64,000 nucleotides of DNA, from the NCBI GenBank assembly GCA_016858145.1, contig JAEHOE010000080.1:1-64000 (forward strand), in the 5' to 3' direction. Source of the DNA: Edaphochlamys debaryana. Lineage: Eukaryota; Chlorophyta; Chlorophyceae; Chlamydomonadales. Shown in pieces: positions 12,284-27,402 of this stretch. The translations under genes were made by a program, and so were the position numbers. Position 1 is the stretch's first letter. The number at the start of each line of letters is the position of its first letter. Below the pieces are notes generated by a model that had not been told where the DNA came from, ran no database searches, and saw nothing but the letters and a program-made list of their open reading frames with translations.

Positions 12284-14293
12284 CGTCCTCCAGGCTAACG
12301 CCGCGCGCAGGCCTCCAAGTTGCGCATGCCGAGGCTCCCTATTGCTTCTTATTGTGACTCTCTAATCGCTCAGCGCTCGGCCTGGAGCCTGGTGTAGCCG
12401 CTGCCGCTTGCGTGTGCTTGCAAGTCGCGAGTTAGTAGTACGGGAGTTGCAGGCAACGCGCTGCGGTGTCTAGGATGCCTCCAGTATACGCCTGAGCACA
12501 AGAAGTATGCTTGCGGCCGGGCTAGCACGGCCGCTTGCGGCCCAATGTCCGGGTAACCGCACCGCACGCCGCGGGCCGGCACTCGCGAGGGAAGGTCGGC
12601 CGACCGAGACCAAGGCTAACCGGTCGTTCCATTCAGTGCAATGTCGCCTATATGGTAGACCAACTGGCCCGGGCAAGATAGCACAGGCCGCGATGGCGCC
12701 GGCGCCGCGACGGTCCGACTTCGACCTCCCCCGCGCCGTGGGGCCGTGCACCTCCAGCGCCGAGGAGGTTACTAGTGGCAGTTCAGCAAAGTCGTTGCAG
12801 TGCTTGAGATCGCAAGGGGCCGCGATGCAAGCCACTGCAGACAAGCTTCCCGCCGCACATGTCCCACCGCCCGCCGACGCGGCCACTCCTCTGCGCCTCC
12901 ACTTGCAAGCCGCCAAGCACTTGCCGCCGCGGTCCCTGCTGTTGCGACCGTCCGGGCACTGCGAGTTTTGTATTTGAACACGCAGGGGACCATGCAACCG
13001 GCGTCGGGTGGGCAGGTGGTAGGACGTAGGAGCCCCGAGCTGCCCGAGGCGGGCAAGGACGACCAAGCCAGGGGTATCCCCTTGGGAGTAGTCCTGCAGC
13101 GCTGTTGTATAGTCGTGAAGCCACGGCCCGTAGATGGCTCCTCCCCGCTCCCCCTGCAAGTCCAAGCCGCCGTTGCCGGGGGATCCCCATGGGAACGTGT
13201 ATGGCTCCCACCAGCTCTCACTCACTTGCCTGAGCCAAAGAGTTGCTACTAGACATTGAAGTCCGGACCGCCCAAGCTGCAACGACTCAAGACATGCTGC
13301 GCTCAGGGACAGCCAAGCTTGACCCAGCGTAGCCGCTGGCTGGAGCTCTCAGGCTCACGAGAGCGTTCGTGGTCGGGCCTTACAATACGACACCCACGGT
13401 GGCAAACGGCCGACAAGCACCCAAGCCTTGTCACAGCCCCATGCTCCGAGACCCCACCCCGCTGTCCCGTACATGCCGCACCCAGTAGTATCAGCCGCGG
13501 CACAACTCTCTCCGGTGCTAAGGACCTGCCGCCATCCTCGTAACACACGCCGCGGATGCACACACCCCGACGCTCGTGCATACTGGCCCCACAGCAGTAG
13601 TAGTACTGGCTTAGCTCTCCTAAGGATAACGCGACCCCGGATGAACCAAATGTCACATTGTATCAGCAAACACGCCAAAGCCCCCAGCGACTACAACAGT
13701 TACCGGGGTGGCACCTTGCCTGAGGCCCGCCGCAGACCTTGTACTTGAGAGAGAAAGCAGGGGCGCCCTCAATTGTGCAATATAACACTCAGCTGCAGAG
13801 GCGAACAACTCAGCCATCGGCAGCCGCGAAATCGAGCAACTCGTGTCCTATGTAGAAAGACGAACCCCAAACCCTGCGATCTAGTGTACACAGTGTCGTT
13901 ACGCCAGCCAGCATGTAAACCCTATGACCTGCCCCGCCCAGCCTTCGAAGCATGTTGCAAAGCCCTGGGCCGGGGCCAGCATCAGGCGTACCTGACTGGC
14001 CCCGAGCCCATCCATTATGTGTTCCGGCTTGAGCCGCTATGTGACCGTGCTGTTGAGGCGCCCCCACTCAATCACTCTTGTCACGAGCACCCCACCCACC
14101 AACAACCGCGCGAGTACGACATGCACACACTTCGCTTGCACGCTCCCCCCAGCAAAGACATAATGCGCCGGCCCACTGCCCTCCGTCAACATCACGACTA
14201 GGCCCCACATCCCGCCTCAGCCCTTCCCACCCCTGCTACATGGCGAGGCGCCTCGACCCCTCACAGCTAGGCACCGGTAAAGCACGGTCCAGC
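12284..14293. other. Gene-poor stretch with a possible eroded Cys-rich reading frame
   Basis: No complete gene is supported between the start of the mosaic pherophorin and the stop of the 14294 gene. On the minus strand 13300-13660 reads QYYYCCGASMHERRGVCIRG and VCYEDGG, then appears to continue in another frame (GESCAAADTTGCGMYG, GAWGCD). This looks like a cysteine-rich coding remnant broken by a frameshift. Another open frame (12470-13282, minus) contains scattered Cys but no motif I recognise. Confidence 0.35.
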
Positions 14294-15410
14294 CTACTGG
14301 ATGAGCACGCTATCCCTCACGCGGTTCTGCCGCGACGCCAGCATGGTGACCTCTCGCTGCGACAGCTCGATGGGGGCCTCGACCACCTTCCTGCGCGACC
14401 AACGGCTCACGCAAGCCGCCTGCGCGGGGGAGCGAGTTGGGGGGAGGCAGAGATCCGGATCAAGGGGCCGCAAGGCTTCTAGGGCGAGCTTGTTACGCAA
14501 GGGGCCGCATGACGAGAGCAGGAGTGGGCTCGGCACGTGAAGGCGCTCTAGGGCCGGAGACTGGGTGCTGACACCCGCTTCCCTTGGCGGCAGCTCGTTG
14601 GCTATATGCTTGTCAGAGACCCCGCCGCCTCCGGAGAACCCGCTTGGGGCGGCGCATCGCGACACGGAGATCCCCCCACGTTAGCATCGCCCCGCCTACA
14701 CCAAACAACGAACCCCCATGCGAGACCCCACCTGCGGCTCTCCGTTAGAGCACATGGGAAGCACCAGCGTGCTCCCCTTGACAGACACGTGCACGACCTT
14801 GCTCCGGGGGCGGCCCGGGGAGGCCCCGTCAATGGAGGCACGGCTGGCGCCGATGCCGTTGCTCTCACAGGCCTCCAGCAGGCCCCCGTAGCCCCGTCCG
14901 CCCGAAGGAGCGCTGGTGCTGAGGGGTGTCTCGCGGCTCATGAAAGCAGCCAGTCCGCCGGGGGCAGCGCTGGCACTTTCCGTGGCAGTCACGGTCAGCG
15001 CTGCGGCCCCGAGTAGCGCCTGGCCGAGCAGGCCACCGCGTCCAGAGCCTCCGCTGCCTCCGTTACCGCCACCACCAGTGACCCGGCGACCGCCCAGGTT
15101 GCTGCCGTTGCCGCCATTTCCTGGCGCGCGGGGGGGACGGTGATATCGAGAGCACTGTCAGCATGCAACAGCGCGCCGGCCCGACGCGCAAGCGAGAGAT
15201 GGCCAGCCCCACCGACTAAAACAGCGCGCTACCAGGAGCACTTGGGGATGGATCCTGAACGCAGCCGCGCGCGGGTGCGAAAAACGCCTGGATGAGCGCC
15301 TCACCGTTGGCAGCGGATGCGCGGCAAGAGCGCAGCGGAGATGCCGGGGCGCGCGGCATCATAGAGCCACTACACCGCCCGAGCGACACGGAGGGCCGAC
15401 AGGAGTCCAT
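14294..15410 (-). CDS. Hypothetical protein, probably plastid-targeted; paralogue of the 17038-18347 gene
   Basis: Three exons join in phase: 15305-15410 (ATG 15410), 14732-15120 and 14294-14419, giving 206 residues. The N-terminus is basic and rich in Ser/Ala (MDSCRPSVSLGRCSGSMMPR), as in chloroplast transit peptides. A Gly-rich stretch with an Arg pair follows, then a hydrophobic segment (LLGQALLGAAALTVTA) before ASA-type small residues. The C-terminal half matches the neighbour gene: SKVVHVSVKGSTLVLP, KVVEAPIELSQRE, SRQNRVRDSVLIQ. The last intron of the paralogue is absent here, so its last two exons are fused. I do not recognise the family. Confidence 0.65.
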
Positions 15411-15732
15411 GGCTTGATGGGTTGGCGCAGGGCGACCTTGTCAAGATATAAGGCACTGGTGTGTGTAGAGTGGTACCAGCGCTTGACTTCTGTGACTGTG
15501 TATGGAGAGATACGCGAGGCGAGCGGGGCCTCGTCGGGGTCCGTTGGTGAGCCGGAGGGCGCCTCATGGCCGAAGCCCTAGGTTCAAACGTGGCCGTCTC
15601 ATAGGCCGCTCTCGCATACAGACTAAGACCCGTGTTGGGCCACGCTTCACGCCCTGCCGCCGGACCCTCCACATCGCCCCCCCACACAGCAGCGACAGCA
15701 GGCCAGCAGCAGGAGGAGGAATAAGGAGGGGA

Positions 15733-15985
15733 GGAGGGGAGGAGGAGGAGGGGAGGAGGGGAGGAGGGGAGGAGGGGAGGAGGGGAGGAGGGGAGGAGGG
15801 GAGGAGGGGAGGAGGGGAGGAGGGGAGGAGGGGAGGAGGGGAGGAGGGGAGGAGGGGAGGAGGGGAGGAGGGGAGGAGGGGAGGAGGGGAGGAGGGGAGG
15901 AGGGGAGGAGGGGAGGAGGGGAGGAGGGGAGGAGGGGAGGAGGGGAGGAGGGGAGGAGGGGAGGAGGGGAGGAGGGGAGGGGAGG
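15733..15985. repeat. 8-bp minisatellite (AGGAGGGG)n
   Basis: About 30 consecutive copies of AGGAGGGG lie between the two paralogous minus-strand genes, upstream of the 15410 start. Three units equal 24 bases, so open frames run through it in all phases (EEGRRGGG on plus; SSPPPLLP on minus), but these are composition artefacts. Regular G4 runs make quadruplex formation likely. Confidence 0.95.
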
Positions 15986-16989
15986 AGGGCCTGGCACCGC
16001 CTGGCATGTCAGCTGGCAGCGGGGGAGCGTGTGGGAGACCGGGGGTGCAGCTGTGTGCGCCAGCTGCGGGCCGTGGGGGGCTGCAGCACTTGCGGGGACT
16101 GGAGGCAGCAGTTAGTCCAATCTGAGGTTCACGCCGGCAAGAAAGCAGGTTGGGAACAGAACAGCGGGCGGCTTTCGGGCGCTTTTAAGATTTGGGGTTA
16201 AGGCGTGCCCTGCAGGGGTTCTCACTCCTCAGCTGCTACGTGATCGCGTGTGCGTGCGTGGACTGCGTGCGTGGAGGAGTGTGCGCGGAGGACACAGAAC
16301 AGAACGGCTTTTCCAGATCACGGAACTGCAGTTGACAGGCCGGAGCGCCCTGCACTACCCGACCCTTTACTGACCGAATCCGTTCGTTGCACGGCATGCT
16401 GGTTGAGATTCTCTACACGGACGGCACCGGAGGCCAAAAGGACAGGGGTTGAAGGGCGCCAAGCTCAGGATTTACAGCCACTCACGAGCCCCATCTCTGC
16501 GCAAGTTCCCATGCTGCTATGACCAAGATGGGATATGGTCTCGGGAACAGGATCCCTGGATCACTCTGTCGGCCTAGAGCCGACATCTCGTATTTGCAGC
16601 ATATCCATATTTCCATCTGTCGGTTAAGCAGTTCAACCCCTTGAGCCAGGCATGCGGCCGTCAAGGCCAAGCACACCGACCCTGAGTTCGCTCAGCAATC
16701 AAAGCAGAATAAGGTGATACCGATCGGACCTCACAGCTCCCCCACTGGCCCAACGTTGATGCCTGTTGCATCACGGCCTCTCAAAACACCTTGCCCTTCG
16801 GCAGCGGCAGCAGGAACCCCAGGGGCGGCCTCACAACGCAAACATCGCTTAGCCGGCACCCTGGCGGTCCGCAGCCCGCAGGCCTTGCGGAGCCAACACC
16901 ACGCCATGCGTCGAGAACTACATGCGCGGAACAAGAGATGGGCAGCCATGCCACACACAGCCGTACAGCCAAGGCCCGTACATCGGGTT

Positions 16990-16994
16990 TTACA
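16990..16994 (-). terminator. Candidate TGTAA 3'-end signal
   Basis: TGTAA on the minus strand, 44 bases beyond the stop of the 17038-18347 gene. TGTAA is the usual volvocine polyadenylation signal. The distance is short for this group, so a later signal may be used instead. Confidence 0.4.
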
Positions 16995-17037
16995 GGGGGC
17001 GCCACAACCCGGACAAGCCGGACAGCCCATACAGCCC

Positions 17038-18347
17038 TTACACCAGGAGGGACTCGCGGACGCGGTACTGCATGGGGCAAGCGGGAGAGGTGAAGGGAAA
17101 CAAAGGTCAGACAGCCGAAGCCGATGCGTGCCGCATAGCCAGGCGGATAACCAAAGCACATCGCCATAGCCGGGCCCGCCCCTGGCCGCTGCCCCTGCCT
17201 CCCCGCTGGCGCCCATGCTCCCCCCCAGGCGCTGCTACACACCTGGCGGGAGTCCACCAGGGCGGCCTCGCGCGCCGACAGCTCAATGGGGGCGTGCACC
17301 ACCTTGACGCGGGGGCCGCGCAGCAGCGGCGAGTCGGCCTGGGCGGGAGGAGAGGAGGAGGGGGAGGGGCGCAAGGGAAGGGTCAGCACAGAGAGGCGCA
17401 ACCTAAGCATGGCGAGGGGGGTGGCTTCACGTCCCAGGAACGGATGCTTCAAGTCCCCGGACGTAGCAGCCCGACCCACATCAGATTGGGGATTAGAGGG
17501 TCCTCACCTGCTTGCCGTCCGCGGGCAGGGGCACCACCAGGGTGCTGCCCTTGACGGGGACGTGCGCCACCTTGGTGCGGGGGCGGGAGGGGGAGGTGCC
17601 GGGGCTGGAGGAGCGGCCGAAGGCGGCCTCCGGGGAGAAGGCCAGGCCGCGGGTGGGGGCCGACGAGCTGAGCTCGTAGCGGGCCATGGCCTGGCTGACG
17701 CCGGGGAAGATGGCAGCGGCCAGGGTGAGGGCCAGGGCGCCGACCAGGGCGTGGCCAACGCGGCGCTGCGGGCCCTCCTCGCTGGACCAGCCCCAGCCAT
17801 TGCCGGACGAGCCACCGAACCCGCCCTTGCCGCCACCGATGCCCGAGCCTGCAGACAGATATACATAGAGGCGAGGGTTTCAGCGCGGGCCGCAAAGGGT
17901 AGTAGCGAGGGTTTCGGCGCATGCGTCAGGTCGCGACGGTCCACGCACCCAACGCGTTTTCGCAAAGCCGACCTTCCTATGCATACAGAAGTGATAGAAA
18001 CATTTGATACGCCTCCCAGAGGGCGAAGAGTTAGGTTCGGCCTCGCGGCCTGCCCACATCATCCGCTTAACCCCGCCCAGAAACGGACGCTACTCACCAC
18101 CGGTGCCGTCCAGGCAAATACAGGCGCCCCCGTTGGCAGCCATGGCGCTCGCGGCGATGGAAGAGGGCGTCTCCTCGTGAGAGAAGCGAGCGCTGTGCTT
18201 CTCCATGGTCACCAGGAAGGTCCGCTTGCGCGGGGCCTTGTTGGTGGTGCTACGGCGGTAGAACCGCAGCGTGGGCGCGCCAGTCAGCGCGCGAGGCTGG
18301 CGGAACGACTTGTGACACCCGGAGGACATGCGAGCGACGGTGGCCAT
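17038..18347 (-). CDS. Hypothetical plastid, probably thylakoid-lumen targeted protein (238 aa)
   Basis: Four exons join in phase: 18098-18347 (ATG 18347), 17508-17848, 17243-17338 and 17038-17067, stop at 17038-17040. Residues 1-~55 are basic and Ser/Thr-rich with no acids early, like a chloroplast transit peptide. Residues ~112-139 (QRRVGHALVGALALTLAAAI, then SQAMA) resemble a twin-arginine thylakoid-transfer signal: Arg pair, hydrophobic core, small-residue cleavage site. The mature part has two similar strands, TKVAHVPVKGSTLVVPLP and VKVVHAPIELSAREAALV, ending YRVRESLLV. The 14294-15410 gene is its paralogue. Function is not recognised; the targeting call is inference. Confidence 0.7.
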
Positions 18348-19548
18348 GTTGAAAGAAGAAGAGACGGCGTGAGAGAAGGGCGTATGTAAGGGAGCTGTAT
18401 GAGCGGTATGTTTAAACAGGCGAAGAAACGAAGTTTATATGGGCATCGGGGCGCCCGCCGCGATCGGGGCGAGGCCACCGGGCCGTCCGCAACAGACGAC
18501 GCGTCGGAGTTGACAAATTGATGTGCAACAGTTGATAGGGCCGCTGTAGGAAAGCTGCGGCGCGGTTCCGAGATAGTTGGGCCGCACGGTAAAGCCCCGC
18601 GGCGGACCCGTGCGTCTTCCCAATAGCTCCAACGCTCACGGAAGAGTTAACCGTTTCCGTCGAGGCAAAGGCACAACTTGCGAGTTGCAATCTACCGCTT
18701 GCACGCGCCGGGGCGCACGCGCGTTGCTGTCGAAAGGCCTCCGACCTCGCACGCCGCGCTCGTCGCGGCTCGACGGCAGGCCCCGCCAGCCGGCCGCACG
18801 CGGTCCTCTCAGGCCCCACCGCCTCCTCCAACCGTAGCGGCCTCGCGGCCATCCGCGGAAACGCTCGCTTCTGCACCCCTCACTACACCTTCCCCTGTTG
18901 CCTGTGCACCCCTCTGCACCCCGCGGTTCCTCCCAGCGGCGTCCTCGGCCCACTCCGTCACGCTCAGTCGCTTCGTGCGGTCGCATCGTTGCAGGACTGC
19001 CGCTAGACTTCGCAGTGCAGGGGACGGCTTAGGCCGGGGCTCCAGGCACACAGGCCGCCTTCGGGGTCCCGTCAAGTTGGCAGGCACTGCAGCAGCCTCG
19101 ATTTGCACTAGGCGCCGCAAGGTCAGCTCCTGTGGTATTGCGCTTGCCAAGCCACGCCCTCGACCCTCGGCTGTCGCTTCAGCTTTGACAGCACTGCATC
19201 CTGCCCCTGCTCCCGCTCGGCGTCGTGTCGACACACAGCGCCTCACGCCCCCCCACACCCTGCGCTGCTCCCGTGCCCACTCCACTCCTGCTCGCGCCCT
19301 TCCAGCATCATTATCGCAACCCAAGCACCGTGCGGGCCCCGCTCCTGCTCACCATACGCTTACTCGCGCTTCCCACAAAGCGCTCCCCCCGCAACGCCTC
19401 CACAACGCCTCCACACGGGGACCTGCCCACCCCGCGCGGCCGCTTCCGGCTGGTGCGGCCACGGACGGCACGACGCCCCCGCGCCACCACCTCCCCCGCA
19501 CCCTCCTCGGACTTCCCCAGCCCAACGCATGAACCCCAGCGGGCCCGC
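18348..19548. other. Intergenic, promoter side of the 18347 gene and 3' flank of the tRNA synthetase
   Basis: No supported gene. A plus-strand open frame (18678-19532, 284 codons) lacks motifs and splice signals and is probably accidental in this GC-rich DNA. The first ~100 bases above 18347 should hold the 5' UTR and promoter of the minus-strand gene; no clear TATA box was found. Confidence 0.5.
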
Positions 19549-23408
<3,860 letters not shown>

Positions 23409-24293
23409 CGTGCTCGGCTCGTTCACAATGCGTGGTGCACTAGTGCTAGTTGGGTGCGTAAGACCAGCAAGTGCTGGCATCGCTCAGAATAGTGGCACCG
23501 CTTGCTCACCCGCCCAGCGCGACAGCTGCTCACGCAATATTGTGTAAAGGTCCTGCTGTATACACAATGCGGCTGGTATGGGCGGCAAGCGGATGCAGAA
23601 CGGCCAATCGCTGGGCCAATCGGACTTGCACGACTGCCCGCTCCAGCCCTTTTGGCCCTCCTCGCGACCAAAGTCCCCCTCAAACTCACAATGTACACGC
23701 AATACGTTAGACTGTCATGCCGATACCCCATTGCCACAATTGCGCTTGACCGCTTGACCGCGCTCTCCTATTTGACGGGCTCGGGTCCTCGAGCCAAAGC
23801 GATCAGTCAACTAGGACAGCCTAGCCCGGCCTGGCCTTTGAGCGAGGGGACGGCGGTGGCCTGCAGCGGTATCGGCGGGCCCTGCGCTCGGCCAGCAAGA
23901 GGCACGCCGCCGCCAAGCAGGTCCGCGCCGGACCTGGACGCGTCAGCCGCCTGGGCACCGAGGGGGCTGTCCAGGGCACTCGAACATTGGCTCTGCTGGC
24001 GGAAGCAGCTGGCGCACGGCAACGGCGAGGGCTGGCGGCGTGGGGCCGCGTGCCCTTACGTGCCGGGGGCGGCGGGGGCGGCACTCAGGGCTGGGCTCCC
24101 AAGCTTGGCTGCGCGATGGCTCTGCGGCACGTCCTGCCACTCCCGACGGGATGGGAGCACGTCGGCTTAAGCCTCGGGCCGAAATGAAACCTCGGGCCCT
24201 CTACGCTCTGTGGGGGGGAAACCCGAGGGGGAAACCCCCTACCCCGGCGGTGATGAGGGGGCCGCGTGGCAGTGGAGTCCTCAGCCGGCGGAG
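23409..24293. other. Intergenic, nothing recognised
   Basis: Promoter side of the tRNA synthetase gene. A 222-codon plus-strand frame (23502-24170) lacks a good start, motifs and splice sites. No RNA gene or repeat was seen. Confidence 0.5.
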
Positions 24294-24499
24294 GAGCGTG
24301 CGGTCCAGGCGAGCTTCTCAGCAGCCGGCTTGGCCGGGGCAGCGGCCTGCTCGGCGTTTGGGGCTTCTTGGGCCTGAGAAGGCTTGATTTTGGCCTGCTG
24401 AGCTCATCACCGCAGGGCACGGCTGGGTGCAGGCTGTAGGCGTGCCGGGATGGCCTGATTGGCAGGATCTTACATGAAGCACTCTGTGTGCCCTGGCGG
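24294..24499 (-). pseudogene. Truncated psaD fragment with 5' flank
   Basis: 24303-24355 is almost identical to 27836-27888, the antisense of the psaD transit-peptide end and start of the mature protein ([18 protein letters not shown]). 24356-24499 then matches 28113-28255, the region upstream of psaD, including a shared stretch with GGGCCTGAGAAGGCTTGATT. The ~224 bp in between (27889-28112), holding the psaD start codon and most of the transit peptide, is missing. Nothing after about residue 50 of PsaD is present. The piece cannot encode a working subunit. Confidence 0.85.
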
Positions 24500-25654
24500 T
24501 CCTGAGCCTGGGAGCACGTCGGCTTGCAGGTCGGACCTCGGACGCTACATGCTGCTAAGGAGGAGGGCTGCTAGTGCTCGCGAGGAGAGCGGGGTGTGGC
24601 GGTTGATGGAATTGGCTGGCAACGTTGCTGAGAAACTGCGGGGTAGTGACGGCCCGAAGCGCTGGCTCCACTGGTCAGTGGTCACGGCAACGTGAGGAGC
24701 TGAACGGGCGGATCCAGGAGACATTCGGGGGCTTGCTGCGCGGCTGGGGGTCGCAGTCACCCGCACGCTTCCCTCTGGCAACTGTTCCCGGGGGGTATCA
24801 GCGCGGGAGCAACAGCACTTGCTGAGGACCGCATGCTCTGTGCTTAAGAACAGGGGTGCCAGGCAAGTGAGTGCGCAAGGGCATGCTCTGTGGTGACGGC
24901 TGCAGCCCCCCTCGCGGGGCGCTATGGTCGTGTGGGCTCGATTCGCGTGCTCGGTGGTTCTGACCACCTTCCTGCCTCGGGTCTTATTTCCTCGCACATC
25001 TTGGCTCTTCAGGTCGGTGGTGGGGTCTCGTACCAGATCTGGTCTAGTACAAGCTGCGGCTCGGGCCAGCACTCACCTGTTCTTCAAAGCGCATCACATG
25101 CTCAAGCGCAGGGGTGGGAGTCGGCGTCTGGGTTGAGGATCTGAGGGTTTGCAGCCCCCATGGCCCTGTTGCCCAGCTCCCATAGGCTCACGGCTTTCAT
25201 TGCAGGTGGGCTGCTTTAGAGCTGGATGTACCATACCGTACATCACCCCAAGACGGGCCTGTAGCTTGGTGTCAAGGCCTAGCCGGCAGTAGGGCTCCCC
25301 GCTGCGGCGTGCAGGAAGCCGCCCTTCCGCGGCGCTCAGCGCTTACAGCGTGTGCACCCCCCTCACTTGGCGGCGAGCTGCACGAAGGCCCGGGGGGCAA
25401 CGCCCTTCTGCGGCCTGGCAGGCCTGGCCGACGGGAGTGCAGGCCTCAATCCACCAGTGTTAGTATTGGTGCAGCTGCACAAGACTCTGACCCTTGCCGC
25501 TCCCTCGCCCCCGCCCCCCCCCGCTCAAGAAAACGACTGTTCTGCCCTTTGTACGCATAAGCCAGCCCCAAGTGTCTAAGCGCTGCTGGGCGCGCGCCTA
25601 GGGATTCCAACCTGCGCCCTGCCCCTGTGACCCTGGCTGCGCAAGAGCTTGGGG

Positions 25655-25935
25655 GAGTGAAACGGGGAAGAGGTTACGCGAAAAGCAAGGCCAGCAAAGT
25701 GCACTGTTGGCCTACAAGAGCTTGGGGGGCAGTCAGTGCAAGCAGGACACAGCTCCGAGGCTAAGTCCTCCCCCTTCAGGGAGGAAAAGGAGACACGGGA
25801 GACGAGTGACGCGACAAGCAAGGCCAGCAGAGTGCATCAACATTGCTTCAGGGGAAAGGAGACACGGGAGACGTGTTACGCGAAAAGCAGGGCCAGCAAA
25901 TGCAACGATTGCTTCAGGGGGGGGGCAGGAAGTGT
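25655..25935. repeat. Imperfect tandem repeat with dispersed copy at 52370-52425
   Basis: Three to four degenerate copies of a unit with the core GCAAGGCCAGCAAAGTGC, preceded by GGAGACACGGGAGACG-like sequence, lie at about 25660-25710, 25790-25835 and 25855-25905. A further copy of the core sits at 52400-52425. No coding pattern is seen. Confidence 0.7.
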
Positions 25936-26039
25936 AAAAAACTACACCACGCTTTAACTTTGGAGAGCTCGACAAGAGGAGCCCAAATCCGCTCTCAGAA
26001 TGAAAATCGAGGTTCTAGGAAAAAAGTTATGAGCCCTCA

Positions 26040-26640
26040 AAGTTGGGGGGGGGGGAGGGGGGGGGAGGGGGGTCCCGAACTTTTGTACAGCTCCCGTCCG
26101 AACTTTTGTCAAAGCGGTCTGACGCAGCCCAAGGGCCCTTTCCTTGCGTAAACGCGTGGTATCATGGAGAGGCTGAACCGTGGGTGTGCCTGAGCACCAC
26201 AGACCATAGGGATGGTGGTCGAAGGGTGGCTGCGGGTGCCACATGTCGGCATGTCCGCGCGTGGGACACGTCACGACCGGCACTGCCACCGCTGCTAGAC
26301 GTCCGGGTGTACTATTATGACCGTAGCTCATCATATAGGAGGCCTAGGGCATGAATAGCGCGGATGCAAGGTACCGGAGAGTGGTCCGTTGACGCGGGGA
26401 TGGTCAATGGACAGGACCCAAGCCTCATCGAAGCTTCCGGTTCACGCGCAAGGCAGTAGCGCACACGAAGCGCAGCCCATTGGCACAGTCGAGGGAAAGT
26501 CGAGGGGAAGTCGAGGGAAACGGGTTACATTATGGCCATGTACGGCACTGTGTGCAGTGTACGGCAAGGGGGGGGTGGGGGGGTCGGGGGGGTCCGAACT
26601 TTTGTGGGGTGGTGTATGGAACTAATGTTTTTACCCCCCC
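26040..26640. repeat. G-run segments followed by a shared CCGAACTTTTGT motif
   Basis: Two G-rich runs (26044-26072 and 26570-26592) are each followed by CCGAACTTTTGT (26074, 26096 and 26591 region). The repeated arrangement suggests remnants of one dispersed element. No terminal repeats or transposase were found. Confidence 0.5.
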
Positions 26641-27402
26641 CCCCCTGCCCCCTTTGCCCGAAAGTCCGTGCGCTCAACCCCTCCCTTTCTGGATCCCATC
26701 CTATGCCCTCCCGTGCACTTGCCTCTCAACTGCGACACTGCCCCCAGCTTGCCTGTCGCTGTACTGGCTGGTCGAATGATGCTTAGTGGACGAGCTGCAG
26801 GTGCTGCGGATAACAAGTGCCGCAGCCCCCCTCAGAAACTGCTGATGCTGTCAAACATCAAGGCACTGCTTGTTGCCCATGCACACAAGATACCGTAAAG
26901 GCGCCAGCCGCTGACAGCCTGCTGCTTAGCAGACAACCGAAGGCCCCCATGCTGCCATCAGCCTGACCATACGACTGCTGAAATGCAGGGGTGTAGCAGC
27001 CAACGCTCCCCACTCTTCCCCCCCGTGCGGGACACGGGAACGGCACAGGCGTCGCAACCAAGAAATCTTCTCTGGAAACTTACATGCCGATGGCTGTGTG
27101 CCATCTAGGCGGGCATGCAAAATGTCTGCTGATGGTCCGGGGGAGCCCGCACGCACAAAAGTCTCCCCTCGCCCCAAGCGGGGCCCCGCCATCGTGCCAC
27201 TGCCACTAAACCTCCCAGTCCACCCCGCCACGTGGTTATTCAGCCCCGAGCCACAACCCCACACGGCCCAGGCCACCACGGCGCACAAGCTCCTCCTAGC
27301 CTCCAGCGCGACCGCGACCGATCATAGAATCAATCGCGGGCGTCCGGCCGCGCCCACGCAAGTAAAGCTCTTCTCTCACTGTACACGCGCTCCGCAAGGA
27401 GC
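26641..27402. other. 3' flank of psaD
   Basis: Contains no supported gene. It includes the presumed 3' UTR of psaD (minus) and its TGTAA signal. Confidence 0.5.
27080..27084 (-). terminator. TGTAA polyadenylation signal of psaD
   Basis: TGTAA on the minus strand about 320 bases beyond the psaD stop, a typical distance for algal nuclear genes of this group. Confidence 0.6.

Noticed and set aside
15502..16125. 207-codon plus-strand frame with EEGRRGGG repeats, and its minus-strand Pro/Leu/Ser shadows
   Set aside because: Produced by the AGGAGGGG minisatellite, which stays open in several frames; no start context, splice sites or homology.
16883..17095. Plus-strand exon-like frame with GANTTPCVENYMRG and SQGPYIGFYRGRHNPDKPD
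   Set aside because: It looked coding, with GC-rich third positions, but it overlaps the last exon and 3' UTR of the minus-strand 17038-18347 gene, has an in-frame stop just upstream, and no partner exon was found on the plus strand.
18678..19532. 284-codon plus-strand frame
   Set aside because: Pro/Ala/Arg/Thr-rich, no motif, no intron, runs up to the 3' end of the tRNA synthetase gene; expected by chance in GC-rich DNA.
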